NCBI RefSeq assembly: GCF_000280495.2
Contig: NZ_CP018016.1
Coordinates: 1,736,001 to 1,800,000, forward strand
Source: Kosakonia radicincitans DSM 16656
GTDB lineage: Bacteria > Pseudomonadota > Gammaproteobacteria > Enterobacterales > Enterobacteriaceae
Length of the DNA: 64,000 bases
Direction of reading: 5' to 3'
The translations under genes and the position numbers were made by a program. A model generated the notes under the pieces. It was given only the letters and a program-made list of their open reading frames with translations. It was not told the DNA's origin and did no database searches. Shown piece by piece: positions 29,036 through 37,705 of this stretch (positions are counted from its first letter, which is position 1; every line of letters begins with the position of its first letter).

Positions 29036-30022
29036 TTAGTGCTCCTGACTTAAACGAAGCTTCAACAAAGCGGACTGAAGCATGTTCCAGTCCGCTTCTG
29101 AGGCGGTAATTAGCTCGATTCGACTATCCGGCGGCGCAACATTCTGCGTTTCGAGATGAAAATCCTCTCCCTGGCGATTCACCCGCAGCAGGCCTTCCGG
29201 TATGCGCATAACGCCTTTGACACGCTCAACTGGGGCATGGCGCACCCACTCAAGCAGGCCAATGGTGTCAAACACCGTGTCTTCATCAAAAATCCAGCCA
29301 CATGCCTGATGGCCCTGGCCGCTGTTCAGACTGCGACGCCAGCGTTGATGCGCAGGCAGGCTCAGCGCCGCAAGACCTTTCCGCTCACCGTGCGTATGCT
29401 CATGCGCGGCACTGGAAGGGAGTTCCCGCAGATTACGACGCGGGCGATCGAGCAACGCGCCATCAATCGCGCCCTGGGTGACGCTGACCCGCTGACGATC
29501 GCCGCCGAAGCGGGACCACCATGCTTCCAGTGCTTGCTGGCTCTCTATGGTCGCGCGATCCTGCTTATTGGCGACAATGATGTCGGCAGCCGCCAGTTGA
29601 TCGCGGAAGTTATCATTAGTAAGCGCTTTCTCATCCAGCAACTGGCGTGGATCAAGCAAACAGAGGGTGGCGCGCAGGTCAATCCACGGTTCATAGACCG
29701 GGTCCGTCAGCATATTGAGGATCTGTTTCGGGTGGCCGAGCCCGGTTGGTTCAATTAACAGACGGTCGGGCTTGCCCTGACGCAGCAAGGTGTTCAGCCC
29801 CACCTGCATCGGCAAACCATTTACGCAGCACATGCAACCACCGGGGATCTCTTTAAGCAGTGCGCCGCTGTCGGCAAGCAATGCGCCGTCGATACCGACT
29901 TCGCCAAATTCATTCACCAGCACAGCCCATTTCTCCTGCGGATCTTTATTCGCCAGCAGATGCAAAATAGAGGTGGTTTTGCCGCTTCCGAGAAAGCCAG
30001 TAATGAGATTGGTCTTGGTCAC
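29036..30022 (-). CDS. yeiR: COG0523 zinc-binding GTPase YeiR
   Basis: G3E-family metallochaperone GTPase; the E. coli protein binds zinc, and loss causes sensitivity to metal depletion. The 328 residues match E. coli. Walker A is GFLGSGKTT, the metal site is GGCMCC (CXCC), and GLGHP and NKQDR belong to the G domain. A His-rich stretch (HEHTHGER) lies in the linker. The start is a GTG at 30022 (VTKTNLITGFLG) with GGAG eight bases upstream. A longer frame would cross the hairpin at 30093. Confidence 0.92.
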   Translation of the reverse strand: MTKTNLITGFLGSGKTTSILHLLANKDPQEKWAVLVNEFGEVGIDGALLADSGALLKEIPGGCMCCVNGLPMQVGLNTLLRQGKPDRLLIEPTGLGHPKQILNMLTDPVYEPWIDLRATLCLLDPRQLLDEKALTNDNFRDQLAAADIIVANKQDRATIESQQALEAWWSRFGGDRQRVSVTQGAIDGALLDRPRRNLRELPSSAAHEHTHGERKGLAALSLPAHQRWRRSLNSGQGHQACGWIFDEDTVFDTIGLLEWVRHAPVERVKGVMRIPEGLLRVNRQGEDFHLETQNVAPPDSRIELITASEADWNMLQSALLKLRLSQEH

Positions 30023-30084
30023 AAAAGCTCCAGTCGTCAATAAAACGTAGGTAATTTGTGATCCTGGAGAAAAAAATGAAAAAA

Positions 30085-30123
30085 GAGAAGGGCGCGGACG
30101 GTGTAAAGCACGAACCATCCGCG
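30085..30123 (-). terminator. Terminator between yeiQ and yeiR
   Basis: Minus-strand stem CGCGGATGGT / ACCGTCCGCG (one T-G pair) with an 11-base loop, followed by a pyrimidine and T-rich tail. It starts 17 bases after the yeiQ stop. Confidence 0.75.
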
Positions 30124-30139
30124 TAAATCGCAATAATTG

Positions 30140-31606
30140 TTAAGCGCTGAGCACGCGTTTTACCGCGCCGTGAGCGCCATGGGCGACAATGCTTTGCCAT
30201 GCATCGCCAACGGCATCGACAAACAACGGATTAAGTGGCAGATCGTTACCGAATATCTCCTTCAGCGCCAGCAGCGCAGCCACGCGCTCAGTTTCGTTAC
30301 TGGTTTCGACAATGGCGTGAATTTTATCCGCCAGCGGATCGCGAATATCAATAGGCTGCCCGGCATCATCCACGCCGCTGACATAACGCATCCAGCCAGC
30401 AATGCCCAGTGCCAGCAGCGGCCAGTGACTTTCCCGCTGTAAATGGACGCGAACGCTGTCCAGTATGCGCTGCGGCAGTTTTTGGCTACCGTCCATGGCG
30501 ATTTGCCAGGTGCGGTGTTTCAGCGCCGGGTTAGCGAAGCGTTCAAGCAGGCTGTCAGCATAAGCTGTCAGATCTACACCGGTGATACGCAAGGTTGGCG
30601 CTTGCTCATCCAGCATCAGACGACGCGCTGCTTCGCGGAATGCTTCATCGTGCATGCAGTCATTAATATGCGCAAAACCGGCCAGGTACCCCAGATAAGC
30701 AAGGAAAGAGTGGCTGCCGTTGAGCATACGAAGTTTCATCTGTTCCCACGGCTGCACATCCTGCACCAGTTGTACGCCTGCGACTTCCCACTGCGGACGC
30801 CCGGCGACGAAATTATCTTCAATCACCCACTGAATAAACGGCTCGCAGCTGATAGCGCAGGGGTCGAAAACGCCCAGTACATCGCTGATTTCCGCCAGCG
30901 ATTCGTCTGTTGCTGCCGGTACAATGCGATCGACCATTGTCGCCGGGAAACTGACATTCTCCGCGATCCAGTGCGCCAGTTCCGGTGAGCGGGTGTTTGC
31001 CATGCCCAACACCGCATTTTTCACAATATGCCCGTTGTCGGGAATGTTATCGCAGGGGAGTACAGTAAATGGCGGCAACCCGCGCTCACGACGACGATAC
31101 AACGCTTCAACCAGAATGCCCGGCGCCGAATGCGGCTCGTGCGGGTGTTGAAGGTCATGTTCAATACGTGGCTGGTGCAGATCCAGCTGGCCGCTGGCCG
31201 GGTCGATACAGTAGCCTTTTTCGGTAATCGTCAGCGAAACAATCGCCACCTGAGGCTCACAAAATTTCTCAATGATGGCAGGCAGGGAATCGAGCTTTGC
31301 GTTCAGACACTCATTGACTGCGCCGACAATAATCGGCTGGTTGCTGGTTGCGCCTTTCTCCAGCACGGTATACAGATGATCCTGCTCGCGCAGTTGCGAC
31401 ATCAGTACATCACCGCTGAATAAGCTGATTTCACAAATCCCCCAGTCACCGCCCTGCGTATTCAGCACCCGGTCGGTTAACAGCGCCTGATGCGCGCGAT
31501 GAAATGCGCCAAAACCGAAGTGCACAATTCGCGAGCGCAGCTGTGTGCGATCATACTGAGGTTGCTGTACCGTGGCGGGAAGCAATGCGGAAGCAATAGT
31601 CTTCAT
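30140..31606 (-). CDS. yeiQ: Mannitol dehydrogenase-family oxidoreductase YeiQ
   Basis: NAD(P)-dependent polyol/uronate dehydrogenase family that includes UxuB (fructuronate reductase) and MtlD. The 488 residues equal E. coli YeiQ. The Rossmann fold is near the start (VHFGFGAFHRAHQALLTDRV), and the catalytic Lys-Asn-His set sits in KLRMLNGSHSFLAYLGYLAG. In K-12 the exact substrate is unproven. Here uxuA lies divergently next door with shared operators, which favours fructuronate/mannonate (a UxuB-like step) as its reaction; that is inference. Confidence 0.88.
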   Translation of the reverse strand: MKTIASALLPATVQQPQYDRTQLRSRIVHFGFGAFHRAHQALLTDRVLNTQGGDWGICEISLFSGDVLMSQLREQDHLYTVLEKGATSNQPIIVGAVNECLNAKLDSLPAIIEKFCEPQVAIVSLTITEKGYCIDPASGQLDLHQPRIEHDLQHPHEPHSAPGILVEALYRRRERGLPPFTVLPCDNIPDNGHIVKNAVLGMANTRSPELAHWIAENVSFPATMVDRIVPAATDESLAEISDVLGVFDPCAISCEPFIQWVIEDNFVAGRPQWEVAGVQLVQDVQPWEQMKLRMLNGSHSFLAYLGYLAGFAHINDCMHDEAFREAARRLMLDEQAPTLRITGVDLTAYADSLLERFANPALKHRTWQIAMDGSQKLPQRILDSVRVHLQRESHWPLLALGIAGWMRYVSGVDDAGQPIDIRDPLADKIHAIVETSNETERVAALLALKEIFGNDLPLNPLFVDAVGDAWQSIVAHGAHGAVKRVLSA

Positions 31607-31669
31607 CTGTATACACCTGATTAACCAATAATTAACAACAGCAGTGTAAAGTTATATGACAGCAAAAAG

Positions 31670-31685
31670 AATTGGTATGCCTTAA
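31670..31685. promoter_or_regulatory. UxuR/ExuR-like operator 1
   Basis: AATTGGTATGCCTTAA; its left half equals that of the AATTGGTATACCAATT consensus of the hexuronate repressors UxuR and ExuR. It is nearer to yeiQ. Confidence 0.5.
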
Positions 31686-31695
31686 ATATCCGGGG

Positions 31696-31717
31696 AATGT
31701 GAGCTGGATCAATCATT
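31696..31717 (+). promoter_or_regulatory. CRP site upstream of uxuA
   Basis: TGTGA-GCTGGA-TCAAT matches TGTGA-N6-TCACA at eight of ten positions. It is centred about 60 bases before the likely uxuA start of transcription, a usual class I position. Confidence 0.55.
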
Positions 31718-31730
31718 GCTGTGGGAGGAA

Positions 31731-31758
31731 TTGACCCTTCCAGCTAAACATGTATGGT
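31731..31758 (+). promoter_or_regulatory. Promoter of uxuA
   Basis: TTGACC, 16-base spacer, TATGGT, about 50 bases before the uxuA start. It fits with the CRP site upstream and an operator just downstream. Confidence 0.6.
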
Positions 31759-31778
31759 AGTCGTCATGCAATGATGTG

Positions 31779-31794
31779 TATTGGTATAACAACT
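31779..31794 (+). promoter_or_regulatory. UxuR/ExuR-like operator 2
   Basis: TATTGGTATAACAACT lies just after the predicted uxuA start of transcription, a classic repression position, and shares TTGGTAT with operator 1. Confidence 0.55.
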
Positions 31795-31809
31795 TTAGAG
31801 GGTAAGGCG

Positions 31810-33000
31810 ATGGAACAAACCTGGCGTTGGTATGGACCGAACGATCCGGTATCTCTTGACGATGTGCGGCAGGCAGGTGCAACCGGCGTGGTCACTGCGC
31901 TGCACCATATCCCAAATGGTCAGGTGTGGCCGGTTGAGGAGATCAAGGCGCGTCAGGCGCTACTGGCAGAAAAAGGGCTGACCTGGTCGGTAGTGGAGAG
32001 TATCCCGGTACATGAAGATATCAAAACCCATTCCGGCCAGTATGAAACCTGGATCGCCAATTACCAGCAGAGCATCCGTAACCTGGCGACCTGCGGTATC
32101 GATACTGTCTGCTACAACTTTATGCCGATCCTCGACTGGACGCGTACTGATCTTGAATATCAATTGCCGGACGGTTCCAAAGCGCTGCGTTTCGACCAGA
32201 TCGCCTTCGCCGCTTTCGAGCTGCATATCCTGAAACGCCCAGGCGCGGAAGCGGACTACAGCGAAGAAGAGCAGCGCCAGGCGCAGGCTTACTTCAACGC
32301 GATGAGCGATGCGGAAGTCGAAAAGCTGACACGCAATATCATCGCCGGTCTGCCGGGCGCCGAAGAGGGTTATACGCTGGATCAGTTCCGTGCGCGTCTG
32401 GCGGAATATGATGGTATCGATAAAGCGCAACTGCGTGAAAACATGGCTTATTTCCTGCGCGCTATTGTGCCGGTTGCTCAGGAAGTGGGCGTACGTCTGG
32501 CGGTTCACCCGGACGATCCGCCGCGTCCAATCCTCGGCCTGCCGCGTATCGTTTCGACTATTGAAGATATGCAGTGGCTGAAAGAAGCTGTCGACAGCAT
32601 CAATAACGGCTTCACCATGTGTACCGGTTCATACGGTGTGCGTGCTGATAACGATCTGGTGCGGATGATTGAAACCTTCGGCGATCGCATTCACTTTACG
32701 CACCTGCGTTCAACGTGCCGTGAAGATAACCCGAAAACCTTCCACGAGGCTGCGCATTTGCAGGGCGATGTGGATATGGTCTCTGTTGTGGCAGCGATTC
32801 TGACTGAAGAGCAGCGCCGCAAGAAAGCAGGCGATCTGCGCCCGATCCCGTTCCGCCCGGATCATGGTCACCAGATGCTGGACGATCTGCGCAAGAAAAC
32901 TAACCCGGGTTACTCGGCGATTGGTCGTCTGAAAGGGATGGCGGAAGTGCGCGGCGTTGAGCTGGCGCTGAAGAAAACCCTGTTCCGCGATTTGCTGTAA
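31810..33000 (+). CDS. uxuA: Mannonate dehydratase
   Basis: Converts D-mannonate to 2-keto-3-deoxygluconate in glucuronate breakdown; Fe2+/Mn2+ TIM-barrel enzyme. At 396 residues it is close to E. coli UxuA (394) and nearly identical over [54 protein letters not shown] and the His-rich [13 protein letters not shown]. The ATG at 31810 is preceded by GAGGGTAAGG; a longer in-frame start at 31750 overlaps the promoter. In K-12 uxuA pairs with uxuB far from here; here it is divergent from yeiQ. A terminator follows. Confidence 0.95.
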   Translation: MEQTWRWYGPNDPVSLDDVRQAGATGVVTALHHIPNGQVWPVEEIKARQALLAEKGLTWSVVESIPVHEDIKTHSGQYETWIANYQQSIRNLATCGIDTVCYNFMPILDWTRTDLEYQLPDGSKALRFDQIAFAAFELHILKRPGAEADYSEEEQRQAQAYFNAMSDAEVEKLTRNIIAGLPGAEEGYTLDQFRARLAEYDGIDKAQLRENMAYFLRAIVPVAQEVGVRLAVHPDDPPRPILGLPRIVSTIEDMQWLKEAVDSINNGFTMCTGSYGVRADNDLVRMIETFGDRIHFTHLRSTCREDNPKTFHEAAHLQGDVDMVSVVAAILTEEQRRKKAGDLRPIPFRPDHGHQMLDDLRKKTNPGYSAIGRLKGMAEVRGVELALKKTLFRDLL

Positions 33001-33035
33001 TGTCGTTCTGATGTAAAGCAAAGCGCCATCAGGCA

Positions 33036-33067
33036 AAAAAAAGCCACTTCATTGAAGTGGTTTTTTT
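33036..33067 (+). terminator. Bidirectional terminator between uxuA and yeiP
   Basis: Stem CCACTTC / GAAGTGG with an ATT loop, flanked by eight A on one side and seven T on the other. It serves both convergent genes. Confidence 0.9.
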
Positions 33068-33082
33068 CATGGCAACACGAGA

Positions 33083-33655
33083 TCAGTCAGCGCGGCCCAT
33101 GTAGCGGCGCTCTTCGATATGGATGCGGATCTTCTCACCGGTGGTCAGATATTCCGGCACCTGCACAACCAGGCCAGTATTCAGGGTGGCGGGTTTGGTA
33201 CGGGAGCTGGCAGAAGCACCTTTAATGCCCGGAGCCGTTTCCACGATTTCAAGATCGACAGTCTGCGGCAGTTCGAGCGCCAGCAGCTGGCCATCCCACA
33301 GCAGAACCTGCATATCCGGCATGCCGCCTTCCGGAATAAACTGCAGCTCTTCTTCAATCTGATCTTTCGTGAAGGTATACGGCGTGTAATCTTCTTTATC
33401 CATGAACACGTATTCGTTGCCATCAATGTAAGAGAAGTCAACAAAGCGGCGGTTCAGGGTAACGGTATCGAGGATATCATCGCCTTTAAAACGCTCTTCC
33501 ACTTTCAACCCGGTACGGACATCGGAAAAACGCATCTTGTACAGTGTCGCTGCGCCACGGGCGCTCGGTGCCTGGATATCAATATCTTTCACAATCAGCA
33601 GCTTGCCGTTGTAATTCAGCACCATACCTTTTTTAATTTCGTTCGCTCTTGGCAT
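33083..33655 (-). CDS. yeiP: Elongation factor P-like protein EfpL (YeiP)
   Basis: EF-P paralogue that rescues ribosomes stalled on polyproline and other difficult motifs. The 190-residue protein has the three-domain EF-P architecture. At the tip of domain I the loop APSARGAA carries Arg33 instead of the lysine that EpmAB modifies in EF-P, so it should act without that modification. The end [18 protein letters not shown] is typical. It is divergent from yeiW, with 163 bases between. Confidence 0.95.
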   Translation of the reverse strand: MPRANEIKKGMVLNYNGKLLIVKDIDIQAPSARGAATLYKMRFSDVRTGLKVEERFKGDDILDTVTLNRRFVDFSYIDGNEYVFMDKEDYTPYTFTKDQIEEELQFIPEGGMPDMQVLLWDGQLLALELPQTVDLEIVETAPGIKGASASSRTKPATLNTGLVVQVPEYLTTGEKIRIHIEERRYMGRAD

Positions 33656-33818
33656 TGCAAGGGTCCTGTGAGATTAAAATAACAAAAATATCGCGACAAA
33701 CTACTCGCGCGGCGGATTCCAGGCAAGCGGAATCTGAGTTTTGCCTTTGGGCTGCAAAAGATGGTAGTTTGCGCCCTGTACGCGCCAGCCCGGCGCGCCG
33801 TCAAAAAAGAGAGCCACT

Positions 33819-34073
33819 ATGCAATGCCGCCCGGACTGTGGAGCGTGTTGTACCGCACCGTCCATCTCCAGCCCAATCCCCGGCATGCCCAATGGTAAAC
33901 CGGCCAACACTCCCTGCGTCCAGCTGGATGAACAGCAGCGTTGCAAAATCTTCGCTTCGCCGCTGCGCCCAAAAGTGTGCGCCGGGTTGCAGCCGGGCCG
34001 CGATATGTGCGGCTCGAATCGCGCTGATGCGATGGTTTACCTGCTCGATTTAGAACGCCAGACGGCGCCCTAA
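33819..34073 (+). CDS. yeiW: Cysteine-rich UPF0153 protein YeiW
   Basis: Small metal-binding protein of the YkgJ/UPF0153 family, 84 residues as in E. coli. The eight-Cys pattern is visible: CRPDCGACC at the start, then [26 protein letters not shown]. Such spacing binds zinc or an iron-sulfur cluster; the role is unknown. The last four bases overlap the convergent end of setB. Confidence 0.88.
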   Translation: MQCRPDCGACCTAPSISSPIPGMPNGKPANTPCVQLDEQQRCKIFASPLRPKVCAGLQPGRDMCGSNRADAMVYLLDLERQTAP

Positions 34074-35251
34074 ATATCTTTAATACGCGTCAGACAGAGC
34101 TGGGTTATCAGCGTCATCGCCAGCGCAATCCAGAACACCGTGTGATAGTCCCAGATTTCTGCCACCACGCCTGCCAGAGAGCCGGCAATAATCCAGCCGA
34201 CACGCGTGGTATTAGTATAAAGGGTGGTGGCTGAACCCGCCTGACCAGGCATCAGATCCTGGAAATAGAGCATGCCAATCCCGGCGAGAATGCCGATATA
34301 AATAGCGTTCAGCACTTGTAAAGCTAACAGGAGGGCTGGCGTATGCACCGTCAGCATCCCGACATAGAAAAAGATCCCGGCAACCGCGCTGACGCGCATT
34401 AAAAAACGTTTACCAAAACGCTTCGCATAGTAACCCGCAATCAGCATGGTCGGGATTTCCAGCCCGGCGGCAGTGCCCATCATCACCCCTGCCAGTTTCT
34501 CCGACAGATGCAATTCATCAATAATAAACAGCGGCATATTAATGATATACAGGCTATTAGTGCCCCACATCAGCGTGCAAATTACGAACAACAAAAGTGT
34601 ATCGCGGCGATGCGTGCGCGGTGCTTCCAGCACGGCCGAATTCAGTTTGGGTTCTTTGCGCATCGTGGGCAAAAACAGCCACACCATGGCGCCACAGACA
34701 ATAAACGCAGCGCCAGCGCAGAGATACATCACCGTAAAACCAAAGCCCATTGCCAGCGCGTAAGCGATCGGCGGACCAATCACCCATGCCAGCGAGACCT
34801 GCGCACGCAGGATGGAGCTGAACATCACAGCCTCGCGACCAGTATGATCCGCATGTTCACGCGCCAGAGCAAAAAGCTGCGGGTTGGAGGTGGAACCAAA
34901 ACTGCTGAGGAACACGCCGACAAACAGCAGAACAAAGTAGTTGCGGTTCCAGGCGAAAAGCACGCAGGCCAACATGCCCAGCAGGCAGCAGAACACAATC
35001 AGCGACTTCCGATCGCCCTTGCGATCGGAACGTCCGGCAAGAAACTGGCTGACCAGAATGCCAATCACCGCGCTGCCGGTAAAAAAGAAACCAACCATCG
35101 CCGGGCGGACTTGCACTTCGTTGGTTAAAAACAGGCTGAGCGTGGGGGTTTGCAGGGCACCGGCAATGCCGGTCAGGAACGCGACAATCAGGAACGCCGT
35201 CGATGTAAAATCAAACGTGCCGGGTCTGGCGGCGGCGGGAGAGTTTTGCAT
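34070..35251 (-). CDS. setB: Sugar efflux transporter SetB
   Basis: MFS proton-linked exporter of glucosides, lactose and related sugars (SET family). The 393 residues match the E. coli length, with twelve helices and the MFS loop motif [14 protein letters not shown] after helix 2. [20 protein letters not shown] in helix 7-8 is a SET landmark. It is divergent from fruB, separated by a 368-base control region. Confidence 0.93.
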   Translation of the reverse strand: MQNSPAAARPGTFDFTSTAFLIVAFLTGIAGALQTPTLSLFLTNEVQVRPAMVGFFFTGSAVIGILVSQFLAGRSDRKGDRKSLIVFCCLLGMLACVLFAWNRNYFVLLFVGVFLSSFGSTSNPQLFALAREHADHTGREAVMFSSILRAQVSLAWVIGPPIAYALAMGFGFTVMYLCAGAAFIVCGAMVWLFLPTMRKEPKLNSAVLEAPRTHRRDTLLLFVICTLMWGTNSLYIINMPLFIIDELHLSEKLAGVMMGTAAGLEIPTMLIAGYYAKRFGKRFLMRVSAVAGIFFYVGMLTVHTPALLLALQVLNAIYIGILAGIGMLYFQDLMPGQAGSATTLYTNTTRVGWIIAGSLAGVVAEIWDYHTVFWIALAMTLITQLCLTRIKDI

Positions 35252-35518
35252 TTTTCATGAGATCCAATAGTGAGACGCGGAGTTTACGCCGTTGCGCTAA
35301 AAAAGCACAGCCTGCTAAGCAACATTTGCCACGAAAAATCAAAACGCCATTTCAAATCATTCTCATCAAAGCTGAATGAAGCTGAAACTTCGGTGCTGAA
35401 ATTCAAATCCACTTCAGCAAATTCGCTTAACGCGATGATGAAATGTGCAGTAGCTCTAAATTCTGCAACGCAAATTCAGAGATTTCTTGATTGCTGGAGT
35501 AAAAAGGTGAAGATTCCA

Positions 35519-35530
35519 TGAAACGTTTCA
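35519..35530 (+). promoter_or_regulatory. Cra (FruR) operator 1 of fruBKA
   Basis: TGAAACGTTTCA is a perfect palindrome matching the Cra consensus TGAATCGNTTCA class, about 90 bases before fruB. Cra represses fruBKA until fructose-1-phosphate binds it. Confidence 0.85.
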
Positions 35531-35583
35531 GCGTCATCGCGTAATATCTGAACCAGAGTGATGGCGCCTTATTTCTCAAGTTA

Positions 35584-35597
35584 GCTGAAACGATTCA
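35584..35597 (+). promoter_or_regulatory. Cra (FruR) operator 2 of fruBKA
   Basis: GCTGAAACGATTCA matches the full Cra consensus GCTGAANCGNTTCA; it ends 22 bases before the fruB start. The double-operator plan is the same as in E. coli. Confidence 0.88.
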
Positions 35598-35619
35598 ATA
35601 TCAGCGAGAGAGGGGTTAC

Positions 35620-36750
35620 ATGTTCCAGTTATCCGTTCAGGACATCCATCCGGGCCAGCAGGCCGGTAATAAAGAAGAGGCTATCCGCCAGATCGCAGCA
35701 GCGCTGGCAGCAGCAGGCAATGTAGCTGATGGCTACGTCAATGGCATGCTGGCGCGCGAGCTGCAAACCTCCACCTATCTTGGCAATGGTATTGCCATTC
35801 CGCACGGCACGACCGACACGCGCGACCAGGTGCTGAAAACCGGCGTCAAAGTGTTCCAGTTCCCGCAGGGCATTCTGTGGAGCGAGGGCCAGGTTGCCTA
35901 CGTTGCTATCGGGATTGCTGCAAGTTCCGATGAGCACCTCGGCCTGCTGCGTCAGCTGACGCATGTGTTGAGCGATGATGACGTCGCTGCGCAACTGCAA
36001 TCCGCCACCACGGCTGAAGAGCTGCGTGCTCTGCTGATGGGCGAGAAACAGAGCGAGGCGCTGAAGCTGGATAACGACACCTTAACCCTTGATGTTGCAG
36101 CAAGCGATCTGCTGACACTGCAGGCGCTGAATGCGGCGCGTCTGAAAGAAGCCGGTGCGGTTGACGCGGCTTATGTTACGCGTGCGATTAATGAGAAACC
36201 GCTGAACCTTGGTCAGGGCATCTGGCTGAACGATAGCGCAGAAGGCAATTTGCTGAGCGCCGTGGCGATAAGCCGCGCGGAAACCCCGTTCGACGTCGAA
36301 GGTGAGCAAGCTGCGCTGCTGGTCAGCGTTGCAATGGCTGATGAGCAGCCTGTTGCCGTGCTGAAGCGCCTGAGCGATCTGCTGTTAGAAAACAAAGCTG
36401 ACAGCTTGCTGAATGCTGATGCGGCCACGCTGCTGGCGCTGCTGACCAGCGATGATGCGCTGGTTGGCGATGTGCTGAGCGATGAGTTTGTGGTGCGTAA
36501 CGAGCACGGCCTGCACGCCCGTCCGGGCACCATGCTGGTCAACACCATCAAGCAATTTACCAGCGAAATCACCGTGACGAACCTCGACGGCACCGGTAAA
36601 CCGGCAAACGGCCGTAGCCTGATGAAAGTTGTCGCGCTGGGCGTGAAAAAAGGGCATCGCCTGCGTTTCACGGCGCAGGGCAGTGATGCTGAACAGGCGC
36701 TGAAAGCGATAGGCGAAGCCATCGCTGCCGGTCTTGGGGAGGGCGCGTAA
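35620..36750 (+). CDS. fruB: Fructose PTS diphosphoryl transfer protein (IIA-M-FPr)
   Basis: Carries phosphate from enzyme I to FruA for fructose uptake. The 376 residues comprise an IIA domain (about 1-145, with [15 protein letters not shown] giving the phospho-His), a central M domain and an HPr-like FPr domain from about residue 285 ([18 protein letters not shown], active His). GAGAGAGGGG precedes the ATG. The stop directly abuts the fruK ATG. Confidence 0.96.
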   Translation: MFQLSVQDIHPGQQAGNKEEAIRQIAAALAAAGNVADGYVNGMLARELQTSTYLGNGIAIPHGTTDTRDQVLKTGVKVFQFPQGILWSEGQVAYVAIGIAASSDEHLGLLRQLTHVLSDDDVAAQLQSATTAEELRALLMGEKQSEALKLDNDTLTLDVAASDLLTLQALNAARLKEAGAVDAAYVTRAINEKPLNLGQGIWLNDSAEGNLLSAVAISRAETPFDVEGEQAALLVSVAMADEQPVAVLKRLSDLLLENKADSLLNADAATLLALLTSDDALVGDVLSDEFVVRNEHGLHARPGTMLVNTIKQFTSEITVTNLDGTGKPANGRSLMKVVALGVKKGHRLRFTAQGSDAEQALKAIGEAIAAGLGEGA

Positions 36751-37689
36751 ATGAGCAGACGTGTTGCCACTATTACCCTGAACCCGGCCTATGATCTGGT
36801 GGGGTTCACCCCGGAAATTGAACGCGGCGAAGTGAACCTGGTCCGCACTACCGGCCTGCATGCGGCGGGTAAAGGGATCAACGTTGCGAAGGTACTGAAA
36901 GATCTTGGCATTGACGTGACCGTTGGCGGGTTCCTTGGTAAGGATAACCAGGATGGTTTTCAGCAACTGTTCAGCGAGTTGGGTATTGCCAACCGTTTCC
37001 AGGTGGTTGCCGGACGTACCCGCATTAACGTGAAGCTGACGGAAAAAGACGGTGAAGTGACCGATTTCAATTTCTCCGGCTTTGAAGTGACTCCGGCTGA
37101 CTGGGAGCGTTTTGTCAACGACTCACTGACCTGGCTGGGTCAGTTCGACATGGTCTGCGTCAGCGGCAGCCTGCCATCCGGCGTTAGCCCGGAAGCCTTT
37201 ACCGACTGGATGACGCGCCTGCGCAGCCAGTGCCCGTGCATTATTTTCGATAGCAGCCGTGATGCGCTGGTGGCTGGCCTGAAAGCCGCGCCGTGGTTGG
37301 TAAAACCAAACCGCCGCGAGCTGGAAATCTGGGCGGGCCGCAAATTACCTGAATTGAAGGATGTTATTGAAGCCGCTCACGCGCTTCGCGAACAGGGGAT
37401 CGCCCACGTGGTGATCTCGCTGGGCGCAGAAGGGGCTCTGTGGGTTAACGCTTCAGGGGAATGGATTGCCAAACCGCCGTCAATGGAAGTGGTAAGCACC
37501 GTTGGCGCAGGGGATTCAATGGTTGGCGGCCTGATTTATGGCTTGCTGATGCGTGAGTCCAGTGAACATACATTACGCCTGGCTACCGCTGTTGCTGCAC
37601 TGGCGGTTAGTCAGAGTAACGTAGGTATTACCGACCGTACCCAGTTAGCCGCGATGATGGCGCGAGTTGACTTAAAACCCTTTAACTAA
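36751..37689 (+). CDS. fruK: 1-phosphofructokinase
   Basis: Phosphorylates fructose-1-phosphate to fructose-1,6-bisphosphate. PfkB-family kinase of 312 residues: LNPAYDLVGFTP near the start, GKGINVAKVLKDLG, and the C-terminal anion-hole/catalytic-base motif STVGAGDSMVGGLI (Asp is the base). It starts immediately after the fruB stop, and fruA follows after 16 bases. Its substrate and product are the ligands that control Cra, so it closes the regulatory loop. Confidence 0.97.
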   Translation: MSRRVATITLNPAYDLVGFTPEIERGEVNLVRTTGLHAAGKGINVAKVLKDLGIDVTVGGFLGKDNQDGFQQLFSELGIANRFQVVAGRTRINVKLTEKDGEVTDFNFSGFEVTPADWERFVNDSLTWLGQFDMVCVSGSLPSGVSPEAFTDWMTRLRSQCPCIIFDSSRDALVAGLKAAPWLVKPNRRELEIWAGRKLPELKDVIEAAHALREQGIAHVVISLGAEGALWVNASGEWIAKPPSMEVVSTVGAGDSMVGGLIYGLLMRESSEHTLRLATAVAALAVSQSNVGITDRTQLAAMMARVDLKPFN

Positions 37690-37705
37690 CAGCAGGAGAG
37701 GCATA

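Larger units (their letters stand above)
35252..35619. promoter_or_regulatory. Control region between setB and fruBKA
   Basis: Gene-free 368 bases holding both promoters. It contains two clear Cra sites (listed) and, further up at 35371-35418, three GCTGAA and one TTCAGC that repeat the Cra half-site. An 83-codon frame here (35270-35521) is not supported as a gene. Confidence 0.6.

Noticed and set aside
33119..33682. Plus-strand frame of 187 codons opposite yeiP
   Set aside because: Fully antisense to a clearly identified EF-P-like gene.
35270..35521. 83-codon plus-strand frame in the setB-fruB gap
   Set aside because: GTG start without ribosome site; overlaps the Cra-site region. The serine/lysine-rich content looks like translated AT-rich control DNA.
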